Source of the DNA: Prochlorococcus marinus XMU1408
GTDB taxonomy: Bacteria > Cyanobacteriota > Cyanobacteriia > PCC-6307 > Cyanobiaceae
Length of the DNA stretch: 64,000 nt
Direction of reading: 5' to 3'
NCBI RefSeq assembly: GCF_003208055.1
Contig: NZ_QJUE01000002.1
Location: 496,001 to 560,000, forward strand
In this document: piece after piece, positions 27,540 through 36,541 of the stretch
Layout of the letters: every line of letters starts with the position of its first letter
How positions within the stretch are numbered: position 1 is the stretch's first letter
The notes under the pieces: generated by a model
Seen by the model: the letters and a program-made list of their open reading frames with translations, nothing else
Databases searched by the model: none
Told to the model about the DNA's origin: nothing
Position numbers and translations under genes: made by a program

Positions 27540-28892
27540 TTGTATAACCCAAGCTTGAAGACCAGTATTCATGATAGTGGTAGCAAATTTAAGGAAATAA
27601 TTATTCAAAAATTAAAAACTAATTCTGCAATTATAGGTGTAATTGGGATGGGGTACGTTGGACTTCCTTTGTCCTTATCTTTCGCCGAAAAAAAATTCAG
27701 TGTGATCGGCTTCGATATAGATAATAAAAAGATTGATTCACTTAATAGTGGTAAGTCATATATACATCATATTAAAACTAATAGGATACAAAATTGTGTT
27801 AATAAAAATTTGTTAAAGGCTTCCTCAGATTTCAGAATTATATCTGAGATTGATTGCATTATTATCTGTGTACCAACTCCATTGAATGATCACAGAGAAC
27901 CAGACTTGAGTTATATAACAACAACATTAAATTCTATAGCTCCTTATCTTAGAAAATCACAAATATTAAGTTTAGAAAGTACTACATATCCTGGAACGAC
28001 AGAGGAGATTATTAAACCAATTGTTGAGAGATCTGGATTAACTATTGGTGAAGACTTCTTTGTTGTTTATTCTCCAGAAAGAGAAGATCCTGGTAATGAT
28101 AATTTTAATAATAAAAATACACCCAAGGTAATGGGTGGAATTACTAATAATTGCAGACATGTTGGGAATTTTTTATATAGTCAAATTTTTATAGATGTTG
28201 TTGAGGTAAGCTCTACAAGAGCAGCAGAGATGACAAAATTATTGGAAAACATTTATCGTTCAGTTAATATTGGTTTAGTTAATGAACTTAAAGAGTTGGC
28301 AGAAAAATTAGATATTGATATTTACGAAGTTATCAGAGCAGCTTCTACAAAACCATTTGGCTTCACACCTTATTATCCAGGACCTGGTTTAGGTGGTCAT
28401 TGTCTTCCTATTGATCCATTCTTTTTAACATGGAAAGCAAAGCAATTTAATATTAATACTAGATTTATTGAACTAGCTGGAGAAATTAATAAGGCTATGC
28501 CTAAGTATGTAGTAGATAAAACCAATGATGCACTTAATCAAATAGGAAAACCTATTTCTAATAGTAGGATTTTAATACTTGGTATTTCATATAAAAAAAA
28601 TATTGATGACATGAGGGAATCTCCTGCAGTAGAAATAATGGAGATTTTAAGAAATAAGTCAGCTGATATTCAATACAGTGATCCATTTTTTGATAAATTT
28701 CCTAATATTAGAAAGTATTACTTTAATTTAAACAGTGTTAAGCTTAATGAGATAAACCTAAGATCATTTGATGTTACCATTTTAATCACTGATCATGATA
28801 GTTTTGATTATTATGCTATTAGAAATTATAGTAATCTTTTAATTGATACTAGGGGAAGATTTCAACCTTCTGAAAATATTATAAGAGCTTAA
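27540..28892 (+). CDS. wbpA: UDP-N-acetylglucosamine 6-dehydrogenase, WbpA-like
   Basis: A 450-residue nucleotide-sugar dehydrogenase. NAD-binding GVIGMGYVGLPL (33-44), catalytic Lys233 and Asn237 in KLLENIYRSVNI, and Cys288 in GGHCLPIDP are all intact. It oxidises UDP-GlcNAc to UDP-GlcNAcA, the first step toward diacetamido-uronates. The start appears to be TTG at 27540, since the first ATG lies inside the Rossmann motif. First gene of a long plus-strand operon. Confidence 0.85.
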   Translation: MYNPSLKTSIHDSGSKFKEIIIQKLKTNSAIIGVIGMGYVGLPLSLSFAEKKFSVIGFDIDNKKIDSLNSGKSYIHHIKTNRIQNCVNKNLLKASSDFRIISEIDCIIICVPTPLNDHREPDLSYITTTLNSIAPYLRKSQILSLESTTYPGTTEEIIKPIVERSGLTIGEDFFVVYSPEREDPGNDNFNNKNTPKVMGGITNNCRHVGNFLYSQIFIDVVEVSSTRAAEMTKLLENIYRSVNIGLVNELKELAEKLDIDIYEVIRAASTKPFGFTPYYPGPGLGGHCLPIDPFFLTWKAKQFNINTRFIELAGEINKAMPKYVVDKTNDALNQIGKPISNSRILILGISYKKNIDDMRESPAVEIMEILRNKSADIQYSDPFFDKFPNIRKYYFNLNSVKLNEINLRSFDVTILITDHDSFDYYAIRNYSNLLIDTRGRFQPSENIIRA

Positions 28893-28901
28893 TCTTATAT
28901 A

Positions 28902-30143
28902 ATGAAAATTTCAAAGTATCTTCTTTATTCAATTATAATACCATCTGGATTTAAATTCTTTGGATTAACCCTCGCCTCCTTGTTATCTCTTCCTTTAGTA
29001 TTAATACAATTATCTAAATGGAATTATAAACTTCCAATTTATTATAATTATTCACTTTTAGCTTTCATTTATTTTACTTATCTTATTATCCAATCAATTA
29101 TAGGTGTAATAATTCTTTCTGATTTAAGAATTTTATATTGGTGTATATATTTTGCTATTGTTTATATTATATATATAGCTAATCAAAACTATATTCTTTA
29201 TGATTGTAATTATAGAAAGAAATTTAATGATATTATTTTCGCTTCTTCCTTAACCTATTTTATTGTTTACTTTATAGTTTCTATTATAGGTTATTTATCT
29301 TATGGTAATTTCTACACACATCAAGATGATTTTTTTGTAGGTAGCTCAGGCGCCTTTTTAATGGGTGTTCCTTTATTAGCAAGTATATATAATCTTTGGA
29401 AAAAAGCAAATTTCAATTTAAACTCTAGATATATATTATATATATTATTTTATTTGATTAATGTAATAATTCATGATTCTCGCTTAGGTCTTCTGATACT
29501 TGTACCATTTCTATCTTTTTATATTATAGAAAGTGTTAAACCAAGTAATATTTTTAATATAATATTAGTTTTGTCCATTTGCATAGGCTCATGGGGCAGT
29601 ATAGCTAAATTAGCGCCAGTTGAATCAAATAATTTTACAGGTTTAGGTAATAGTATAGGACAATTATTTTTTGACGAAAGATTGGAGACAACAGCAGATA
29701 AGTTGCAAAGCGATTATGTCAGATTGATATCTTTATCTACAGCTTACAAGAAATTGCAAATTGCAAATCCCTATGAATTTTTATTTGGTACAGGATGGTA
29801 TACATCTCGTGAACTTCTGAAGCCATTAACAAAAGATGTACTTGCTGCATCAGAATCACGTGGATATTATTTTATTCTTGATGATTCAAGTCTTCAGGCC
29901 GAAGGGTTTGTATTGTTAATAACTGATTTAGGTTTGGTTGGTTTTACATTTACATTGATTTTTATATTTTTAACTTTTCGACGTATTTTTAGAGCTCATA
30001 CTTCTTTGCCTACAAAGTTGCTTTTTTCATTTTATTTACTTATTGTATTCTTTACTTTGTTTATTGGTAATCCATTAAATATGGCCCCATTCTTTCTGCT
30101 TTTGCTTCCTAATGGGATCTTAGATAATCTCTTAATTGACTAG
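28902..30143 (+). CDS. polytopic membrane protein, O-antigen polymerase (Wzy) candidate
   Basis: A 413-residue protein with about ten hydrophobic helices and a larger extracytoplasmic loop (about 245-325) containing the DYVRLISLSTAYKK and GTGWYTS region. Topology, length and position between WbpA and glycosyltransferases fit a Wzy polymerase or O-antigen ligase. Sequence conservation in that family is too low to choose between them by eye. Confidence 0.6.
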   Translation: MKISKYLLYSIIIPSGFKFFGLTLASLLSLPLVLIQLSKWNYKLPIYYNYSLLAFIYFTYLIIQSIIGVIILSDLRILYWCIYFAIVYIIYIANQNYILYDCNYRKKFNDIIFASSLTYFIVYFIVSIIGYLSYGNFYTHQDDFFVGSSGAFLMGVPLLASIYNLWKKANFNLNSRYILYILFYLINVIIHDSRLGLLILVPFLSFYIIESVKPSNIFNIILVLSICIGSWGSIAKLAPVESNNFTGLGNSIGQLFFDERLETTADKLQSDYVRLISLSTAYKKLQIANPYEFLFGTGWYTSRELLKPLTKDVLAASESRGYYFILDDSSLQAEGFVLLITDLGLVGFTFTLIFIFLTFRRIFRAHTSLPTKLLFSFYLLIVFFTLFIGNPLNMAPFFLLLLPNGILDNLLID

Positions 30144-30185
30144 ACTTTTTTTTATATCAAATTATAATAAAAAAAACAATTTATA

Positions 30186-31187
30186 ATGAAAAATTTCTCT
30201 TTAGTTATGCCTGTTTATCTTAGAAACGATATTATACATTATTCTTTAGAATCAGTTAATAAGCAAACAAAAAAGCCTTATGAGATTATTATAGTTGATA
30301 ATAATACAAATATTTATGAGACTAAAAAACTTAAATCTATTATTGAAACTTTTCAGAACGGTGTACCCATTAGATATTTTAAGTCTCTAATAAATAGTGG
30401 AGCTCAGGCTAGAAATCTTGGTGTTAAATATGTTACTACAGAAATTGTTGCTTTTTTAGATAGTGATGTAATCCTAGAGGAAGATTATTATGAGCAGTTA
30501 CTTACCTTATTTGATTCTAGTCCAGATTGTATTGCCGCTCAAGGATTAGATATTGATTTAATTAAGATATCTAATAAAAATAGAAACTTATTTGAGAATT
30601 TACTCTACCAGTTTGAACAGTTTTTTGAGACGTCTTTACTTTTTGAAAAGACCCATCCATACGTTTCTCCTTCTCTAGCAATTTCTCATCCTGATGTTTC
30701 TAATGATTTTGTTTTAAAAAGTGAATGGATTTCAACTTGTGCAGGTATGTTTAAAACTTCACTTTTTAAAAAATACTCTTTTCCATCAAATTTTATTACA
30801 TATTCTAATAACGAATACTTAATGTTTTCTTATTCCTTATTTTTAAATCGTGAAGGAGATATGATTTATACAAGTTCTGCAAAATATAAAGATCTTCAGA
30901 CATCCTCTGGAAGAATAGCTCATTTGCCTTACTTATATCAATTACAAACATATGACACATTTATTTTCTGTAGGCTTTTTAGTATGAACATTTCAAATAT
31001 ATTTGTATTTATTAAATCTAGAATAGGTTTATTAATCTATAATATTTTGAAGTCTATTTATAATAGAAAAATTAATCCTTTTTATCTTATAAAAGTTATT
31101 CATTCTTCTATTTATCCTTTATTACATCTTAAAGAAATAATCAAAGGCGATTTATCCTTTTATGACGTTGATTTTTCTGATTTTTAA
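30186..31187 (+). CDS. glycosyltransferase family 2
   Basis: A 333-residue GT-A enzyme. The N-terminal FSLVMPVYLRNDII and YEIIIVDNNT are typical GT2 strands, and VAFLDSDVILE supplies the Asp-x-Asp metal site (about 92-98). ISTCAGMFKTSLF is the acceptor-side region. It is part of the operon starting at WbpA. Sugar specificity unknown. Confidence 0.82.
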   Translation: MKNFSLVMPVYLRNDIIHYSLESVNKQTKKPYEIIIVDNNTNIYETKKLKSIIETFQNGVPIRYFKSLINSGAQARNLGVKYVTTEIVAFLDSDVILEEDYYEQLLTLFDSSPDCIAAQGLDIDLIKISNKNRNLFENLLYQFEQFFETSLLFEKTHPYVSPSLAISHPDVSNDFVLKSEWISTCAGMFKTSLFKKYSFPSNFITYSNNEYLMFSYSLFLNREGDMIYTSSAKYKDLQTSSGRIAHLPYLYQLQTYDTFIFCRLFSMNISNIFVFIKSRIGLLIYNILKSIYNRKINPFYLIKVIHSSIYPLLHLKEIIKGDLSFYDVDFSDF

Positions 31188-31192
31188 TAAAA

Positions 31193-32461
31193 ATGCATAT
31201 TTGGATATTTCAAACTGGAGAGCCTCTTCATTGTGATACTGAGAAATATAGACCAATGAGGGCTGTTAATTTATCTAATATGCTAATTGAGAGAGGACAT
31301 AATGTTGAAATTATAAGTTCAGATTTTTACCATCAACTTAAACTCCATAGAACTGGTAAATTTTCAAAGTTAATTATAAATAAACTACTCAATATTAATT
31401 TAATTCCTTCAACTGGTTATACAAAACACGTAGGAATAGCAAGATTATTTGATCATTTAATTCTATCCTTAAATCTTATAATATTTCTCTATTTTAAAAA
31501 ACCTAGGACCCCTGATTTTGTTTTTATAGGTTACCCTCCCATTGAGTGTGCTTTTGTTTTACAGATTTGGCTTCATGCTCGTAATATTAATTTTTTATTA
31601 GATATAAAGGATAATTGGCCAGTAACCTTTCTCCAACCTTTCCCAAAGATTATACATCCTATATTAAAAATATTATTTTTTCCATATTATGTGATTTCAA
31701 AGTATACAATTAAAAATGCTTCAATTATATCTTCAATTACACCGAATTTTCTTAAGTGGTCTCAGCAATTTAGTAAAAGAAAATTAAATTCAGCTACTAC
31801 TTACAACAGTGATTTTGTATTGCCTTTAGTTCGTCGTCCTATTGATATTAAACCTGATGATTTATCGCAATCTTTTATTTATTGGAAAGATTATAATTTA
31901 GATATTAGTTTAAGAAAGCATTTTACTTTTGTTGGAAGCCTAACAAATTCTTTTGATTTTGATATTTTATATCATGTGTCTAAATATATGTATATATACG
32001 ACCCTTCTATCTCATTTGTTATATGTGGATCTGGTGATCAATTTCAACGACTAAAGAAATTGTTTAGTGATTCACTCAATGTTCTTTTAGTTGGAAAAGT
32101 AAATGAAATCGATGCTTATACAATAATAAATTCATCAATAGCAACTTTATCTCCATATAATAATTTTAACCATTTTAATATGAGTATTCCAAATAAAGTA
32201 ATTGAAAGCCTTGAATATTCTACTCCTTTTATTACGACTTTATCTGGCGATGTTGCTTTTTTAGCTAGGGATTATAATGTGGGTATAGCTTCTTGTACAA
32301 CTCCCGATCTTTTTAAAGATGCTTGTTTAAAATTATATAAAAATCCAAAATTAAGATCTATAATGTCAGATAATGCTATCAATTTGTATAATTCAAATTT
32401 TAACTATTACAAGATTTATGCCGATCTTGTTGATAGAATTGAAAAATTAACTAATTACTAG
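31193..32461 (+). CDS. glycosyltransferase family 4, WbuB-like
   Basis: A 422-residue GT-B enzyme. MHIWIFQTGEPL-like N-terminal strand, DIKDNWP, SSITPNFLKW, then FTFVGSL and the donor site NMSIPNKVIESLEYS. The length and the DIKDNWP segment recall WbuB-type enzymes that add amino sugars or uronates. It lies 5 bases after the GT2 gene. Specificity is an inference. Confidence 0.75.
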   Translation: MHIWIFQTGEPLHCDTEKYRPMRAVNLSNMLIERGHNVEIISSDFYHQLKLHRTGKFSKLIINKLLNINLIPSTGYTKHVGIARLFDHLILSLNLIIFLYFKKPRTPDFVFIGYPPIECAFVLQIWLHARNINFLLDIKDNWPVTFLQPFPKIIHPILKILFFPYYVISKYTIKNASIISSITPNFLKWSQQFSKRKLNSATTYNSDFVLPLVRRPIDIKPDDLSQSFIYWKDYNLDISLRKHFTFVGSLTNSFDFDILYHVSKYMYIYDPSISFVICGSGDQFQRLKKLFSDSLNVLLVGKVNEIDAYTIINSSIATLSPYNNFNHFNMSIPNKVIESLEYSTPFITTLSGDVAFLARDYNVGIASCTTPDLFKDACLKLYKNPKLRSIMSDNAINLYNSNFNYYKIYADLVDRIEKLTNY

Positions 32462-32492
32462 TCTTCCACCTTTTTTCTTTTAGCTTTATTCA

Positions 32493-33524
32493 ATGTCTGA
32501 TAATTTTAATTTAATTGACCCAAATTATTATATATCACCTTTAGATGTTTCTGATTATGAAATTGGTTTTTTGATGAAAATATTAAAAAAAATGTTACTT
32601 ATTAGATTTACTGAGGAATGTTTAGCCTCTAATAAGAAGGAAGGAAAAATCGGATCTCCTGTTCATTTGGGTATTGGACAAGAGGCTATCGCAACAGCAA
32701 TTTCTGAGTGTCTTAATAAAGAAGATTATATTTTTGGCAATCATCGTTCTCATAGTCATGTTCTTTCTTTGGGCACTAACTTACAATCTTTTTTTGCTGA
32801 AATTCTGTGCAAATCATCAGGCCTTTCTGGAGGAAGGGGTGGGTCTATGCACTTAATTGATGAATCTGTAGGTTTTTATGGATCTGTACCAATTGTTGCT
32901 GGAACTGTTCCACTAGCTGTTGGAGCTGGTTTTACATCTAAATTGAAAAAAAATAAATCAATATCAGTATCTTATTTTGGTGATGGAGCTATTGAAGAAG
33001 GAGTAGTTCATGAGTCTCTTAATCTTGCAAGAATTAATCAACTTCCTGTGATTTTTGTTTTAGAAAATAATTTATTTTCCAGCCATTTGCATATTTCTCA
33101 ACGCCAGCCAAGTCCTTTTTCTTCTAGATATTCAAAAGCTAATGATATTGAATCTTTTTTGGTTGATGGTAATAATGTGTTAGAACTTTTTAAATGTGCC
33201 TCTAAAATAATTAGTAATTGTAGAAATAAGCATAGACCATATTTTATCGAAGCTGTAACCTATAGATGGTTAGGTCATGTTGATTGGAGAGAAGATATCG
33301 ATGTGGGTGTTAGTCGATCTAAAACTGATATTGAAAAATGGAAAAGAAGAGATCCCATTAAAAGATTAGAAGATTCTTTACTAAATAAATGTTTAACTAC
33401 TAAGAAAGATCTCAAAAATATAAGGGACGAATTAAAGTCTTATGTGGAAGAATCTTGGATTAAAGCATTGAATGCCTCTAAACCTAATCCTGACTCATTA
33501 ATTGATCACGTTTATCGTCAATAA
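32493..33524 (+). CDS. thiamine diphosphate E1 alpha-like subunit
   Basis: A 343-residue E1 alpha subunit. The TPP-binding motif is GDGAIEEGVVHESLNLA through LENN (163-193), and the GNHRSHSH segment holds conserved His. It resembles pyruvate/acetoin dehydrogenase E1 alpha, which forms an alpha2beta2 enzyme decarboxylating a 2-oxo acid. The beta partner starts 2 bases after its stop. No E2 or E3 gene is near, and both neighbours are sugar genes. Confidence 0.8.
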   Translation: MSDNFNLIDPNYYISPLDVSDYEIGFLMKILKKMLLIRFTEECLASNKKEGKIGSPVHLGIGQEAIATAISECLNKEDYIFGNHRSHSHVLSLGTNLQSFFAEILCKSSGLSGGRGGSMHLIDESVGFYGSVPIVAGTVPLAVGAGFTSKLKKNKSISVSYFGDGAIEEGVVHESLNLARINQLPVIFVLENNLFSSHLHISQRQPSPFSSRYSKANDIESFLVDGNNVLELFKCASKIISNCRNKHRPYFIEAVTYRWLGHVDWREDIDVGVSRSKTDIEKWKRRDPIKRLEDSLLNKCLTTKKDLKNIRDELKSYVEESWIKALNASKPNPDSLIDHVYRQ

Positions 33525-33526
33525 AA

Positions 33527-34537
33527 ATGTCTTTTAATAATGATATTGAAATTAGTTATTGTGATGCTATTAGAGAGGCTTTTTCATATCTATTAAAGAA
33601 CTATCCTGAGGTCTTTGTTATAGGACAAGGACTTTGGAGCCCATGGTATGTTGGAAATACAATGTTAAATCTGGATACGATTTATGGCAAAGATAGAGTT
33701 ATAGATACTCCCGTTTCTGAATCAGCAACAACTGGTGCAGCTTTAGGAGCAGCAATAACTGGAATGAAACCAATTGTTGTCCATCCTCGTATGGATTTTA
33801 TGCTTTATGCAATGGACACCATTGTTAACCAAGCAGCTAAATGGAATTATATGTATGCGGGCAAATGTAGTTCCCCTTGTCTGACAATTAGATCCATAAT
33901 TAATCGTGGAGGAGAGCAAGGCGCTCAACATTCTCAAGCATTACATTCATTATTTTCTCATATTCCTGGCTTAAGAGTGGTTATGCCTGCTACTCCAACA
34001 GATGCCAGGGACTTGTTAATAGCCTCTTGTCTTTCACCTGATCCTGTTCTTTATATTGATGATAGATGGTTATATAGTCAAAAAGAGATATTATCGCCTA
34101 TAAAAGAAATAAATCTCGCAGAACAAGGCCCATTAGTTTTAAATAATGGAAGTGATTTAACTATTGTAGCCTGTAGTTATTCTGTTTTGTTAGCCAAGCA
34201 AGCAATTAAAGAATTAAATTCAAGTAAAAATATAAATTCAATAGAATTAATTGATCTAAGAATATTAAACCCTTTACGTATGAATCTAATTATAAATTCT
34301 GTTAAGAAAACAGGACGGTTATTAGTTATAGATGGTGGTTGGGATAGCTGTGGAATAGGCTCAGAGATAATAAGTAAGGTTTGTGAAAACATTGATTTAT
34401 CATTACTAAAGACTCAGCCACAAAAAATATGTTTACCTAATTGTGCGGCACCTTCGGCAATGAATTTAGAGGATGAATATTATCCTAATATTCAGAGAGT
34501 AATAGCTAAAATTAAATTTATTATAGTTCAAAATTAA
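33527..34537 (+). CDS. thiamine diphosphate E1 beta-like (transketolase-type) subunit
   Basis: A 336-residue E1 beta subunit. DTPVSESATTGAALGAA contains the Glu that activates the TPP aminopyrimidine (about 65). QHSQALHSLFSHIPGLRVVMPATPTDARDLL and a C-terminal transketolase domain (KKTGRLLVIDGG) follow. It pairs with the preceding alpha subunit. Because a WbpE-like aminotransferase follows, the pair may build or modify a sugar or acyl precursor rather than feed central metabolism; this is inference. Confidence 0.8.
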   Translation: MSFNNDIEISYCDAIREAFSYLLKNYPEVFVIGQGLWSPWYVGNTMLNLDTIYGKDRVIDTPVSESATTGAALGAAITGMKPIVVHPRMDFMLYAMDTIVNQAAKWNYMYAGKCSSPCLTIRSIINRGGEQGAQHSQALHSLFSHIPGLRVVMPATPTDARDLLIASCLSPDPVLYIDDRWLYSQKEILSPIKEINLAEQGPLVLNNGSDLTIVACSYSVLLAKQAIKELNSSKNINSIELIDLRILNPLRMNLIINSVKKTGRLLVIDGGWDSCGIGSEIISKVCENIDLSLLKTQPQKICLPNCAAPSAMNLEDEYYPNIQRVIAKIKFIIVQN

Positions 34538-34573
34538 TTCTAAAAAAGATTTGAATTTAATAAGTTTCCTATT

Positions 34574-34590
34574 TATGCTAGATTTCTAGT
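34574..34590 (+). promoter_or_regulatory. TATGCT overlapping CTAG box E
   Basis: TATGCT (34574-34579) overlaps CTAG-ATTT-CTAG (34578-34589). The box ends 18 bases before the ATG of the WbpE-like aminotransferase, suggesting an internal regulated promoter in the operon. Confidence 0.6.
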
Positions 34591-34607
34591 TATATAAAAA
34601 AAGATGA

Positions 34608-35711
34608 ATGACAGCAGTCCCTTTTTTTGACTATTCTCGTCACTATCTAGATGATAGAGATAACTATCTAAAGATTATCGACGAAGTTTCATCTAAAGGT
34701 GCATTTATAATGCAAAATGAATTGAGTCAATTTGAAGAAAATTTATCATCTTTTACCAAAGCTAAATATTCAATAGGTGTTGCTAATGCTACAGATGGTC
34801 TTGAGATGTGTTGGATGGCAATTGGATTAAATCCCACAGATGAGGTGATTATTTCTTCTCATACTATGCTAGCTACTGCTTCAGCAATTAAACTTGCAGG
34901 TGGTAAACCAATACCTGTTGATATTGGTTATGATAATTTAATTGATCCATTAAAAGTTGAAGAGGCAATAAATGAAAATACCGTTGGTATTATGCCAACG
35001 CAATTAAATGGTCGAACATGCGATATGGATAAAATAATGTCAATAGCTAATAAATATAATTTGTACGTTGTAGAGGACGCAGCACAGGCATTAGGTTCAT
35101 CTTTTAATGGAAAGTTTGCAGGAACATTTGGTCATGCTTCTTCAATTAGTTTTTATCCTGCTAAAGTTTTAGGATGCCTCGGAGACGGTGGAGCGATTCT
35201 TACTAACTCTGAGAATTTATTTCAAACGATTTATCAATTACATGATCACGGAAGAGATTTAAATGGAATTGTTAGAAGATGGGGAAGAAATAGTCGTCTT
35301 GATAATTTAAATGCAGCAATATTAGATTTTAAATTAAAATCTTACAAAGATGTTATTAAAAGAAGAAGACAAATAGCCAGTATTTATCAAGAAAGATTAT
35401 CTACACTCGAATACATAAATCTCCCACCTGCTCCTGGTTCTGAGGATAAGCATTTTGATATATTTCAAAACTATGAAATTACAGCAAGAAATAGAAATCA
35501 ATTGAAGAAATATTTACATGATTTAGATATTGGAACATTAATTCAGTGGGGTGGTCAAGGGATACATCAATTTAAAGAATTAGGATTTGATTTGAATCTT
35601 CCTAATACTGAGTTATTCTTTAAGAAATGCCTTATGTTACCTATAAATTTATTTATCAGTGATAACGATGTAAATTATGTTTGTGATAGTATTATTAAGT
35701 TTTATAAGTAA
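34608..35711 (+). CDS. wbpE: DegT/DnrJ/EryC1 aminotransferase, WbpE/WlbC-like
   Basis: A 367-residue PLP enzyme. PLP Lys186 lies in SFYPAKVLGCLGDGG, and Asp157 (VVEDAAQALG) binds the pyridine nitrogen. The whole sequence fits sugar aminotransferases. With WbpB it would convert the 3-keto intermediate to UDP-2-acetamido-3-amino-2,3-dideoxyglucuronate. Other DegT enzymes act at C4, so the C3 assignment rests on the other pathway genes present. It lies 2 bases before the phosphoglycosyl transferase gene. Confidence 0.8.
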   Translation: MTAVPFFDYSRHYLDDRDNYLKIIDEVSSKGAFIMQNELSQFEENLSSFTKAKYSIGVANATDGLEMCWMAIGLNPTDEVIISSHTMLATASAIKLAGGKPIPVDIGYDNLIDPLKVEEAINENTVGIMPTQLNGRTCDMDKIMSIANKYNLYVVEDAAQALGSSFNGKFAGTFGHASSISFYPAKVLGCLGDGGAILTNSENLFQTIYQLHDHGRDLNGIVRRWGRNSRLDNLNAAILDFKLKSYKDVIKRRRQIASIYQERLSTLEYINLPPAPGSEDKHFDIFQNYEITARNRNQLKKYLHDLDIGTLIQWGGQGIHQFKELGFDLNLPNTELFFKKCLMLPINLFISDNDVNYVCDSIIKFYK

Positions 35712-35713
35712 GA

Positions 35714-36445
35714 ATGAAGAGACTAATTGATATTATTTTATCTCTTACAGGATTGTTTTTATTACATCCGTTTATATTTATATGTTTATTTTGTGTTTGG
35801 ATTCATGATTTTAAATCACCTTTATACATTTCAAAAAGAATAGGAATTGGAGGGCGTGTCTTTAATATGATCAAAATTAGAACAATGATTATTAATGCAG
35901 AGCATACAAAAGTTGATTCTACCGTAATTAATGATAGTAGAATAACACCAATTGGTTTTTTCATAAGGAAATATAAGATAGATGAGATTATGCAATTAAT
36001 TAATATTCTCAAAGGTGATATGTCTTTAGTTGGACCTAGACCAAATGTTAAAAGAGAGACAGATTTATATACAAGTATGGAAAAAAAATTATTAAGTATT
36101 AAACCTGGACTAACAGATTTTGCTTCAATTGTTTTTTCTGATGAGGGAAATATTATTTCAAATACTTATGACCCTAATATTGCCTATAATCAGCTTGTTA
36201 GGCCAGGTAAAAGTATATTGGGCTTGTTCTATGTCGATAAAAAAAACATTTTCGTTGATATACTTTTAATTCTAATTACTCTAATAAGTTTTTTATCTAG
36301 AAGACTTAGTTTGGATTTAGTGGTTTTGTTACTTAAAAGACTTGGATCCAGTAAAGATTTGCAAGTTATTGCGAGTCGAAAGACAAAACTTGTTCCTTCT
36401 CCTCCTCCTGGCTCAGATGAAATAGTTACAAATAGGAGTATTTAA
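35714..36445 (+). CDS. initiating phosphoglycosyl transferase (small monotopic type)
   Basis: A 243-residue enzyme. A hydrophobic N-terminal re-entrant helix (1-30), FNMIKIRTM, DEIMQLINILKGDMSLVGPRP and KPGLTDFA are the family signature. It transfers a sugar-1-phosphate to undecaprenyl phosphate to start the glycan. It is the short PglC-like form without the N-terminal helices of WcaJ. It lies 2 bases after the aminotransferase gene. Confidence 0.88.
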   Translation: MKRLIDIILSLTGLFLLHPFIFICLFCVWIHDFKSPLYISKRIGIGGRVFNMIKIRTMIINAEHTKVDSTVINDSRITPIGFFIRKYKIDEIMQLINILKGDMSLVGPRPNVKRETDLYTSMEKKLLSIKPGLTDFASIVFSDEGNIISNTYDPNIAYNQLVRPGKSILGLFYVDKKNIFVDILLILITLISFLSRRLSLDLVVLLLKRLGSSKDLQVIASRKTKLVPSPPPGSDEIVTNRSI

Positions 36446-36497
36446 TTAATCAATAATAAATATAAATTTTTAACTTTACAATTATTTTTATGTATTA

Positions 36498-36522
36498 TAT
36501 GCTAAATTTATAGATTTCTAGT
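36498..36522 (+). promoter_or_regulatory. TATGCT plus CTAG box F (one mismatch)
   Basis: TATGCT (36498-36503) is followed six bases later by ATAG-ATTT-CTAG (36510-36521). The layout closely matches box D and the core TTTCTAGT is identical to box E. It lies 20 bases before the ATG of the dehydratase. Confidence 0.55.
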
Positions 36523-36541
36523 AAAAAAAATTGGGTTGTTA

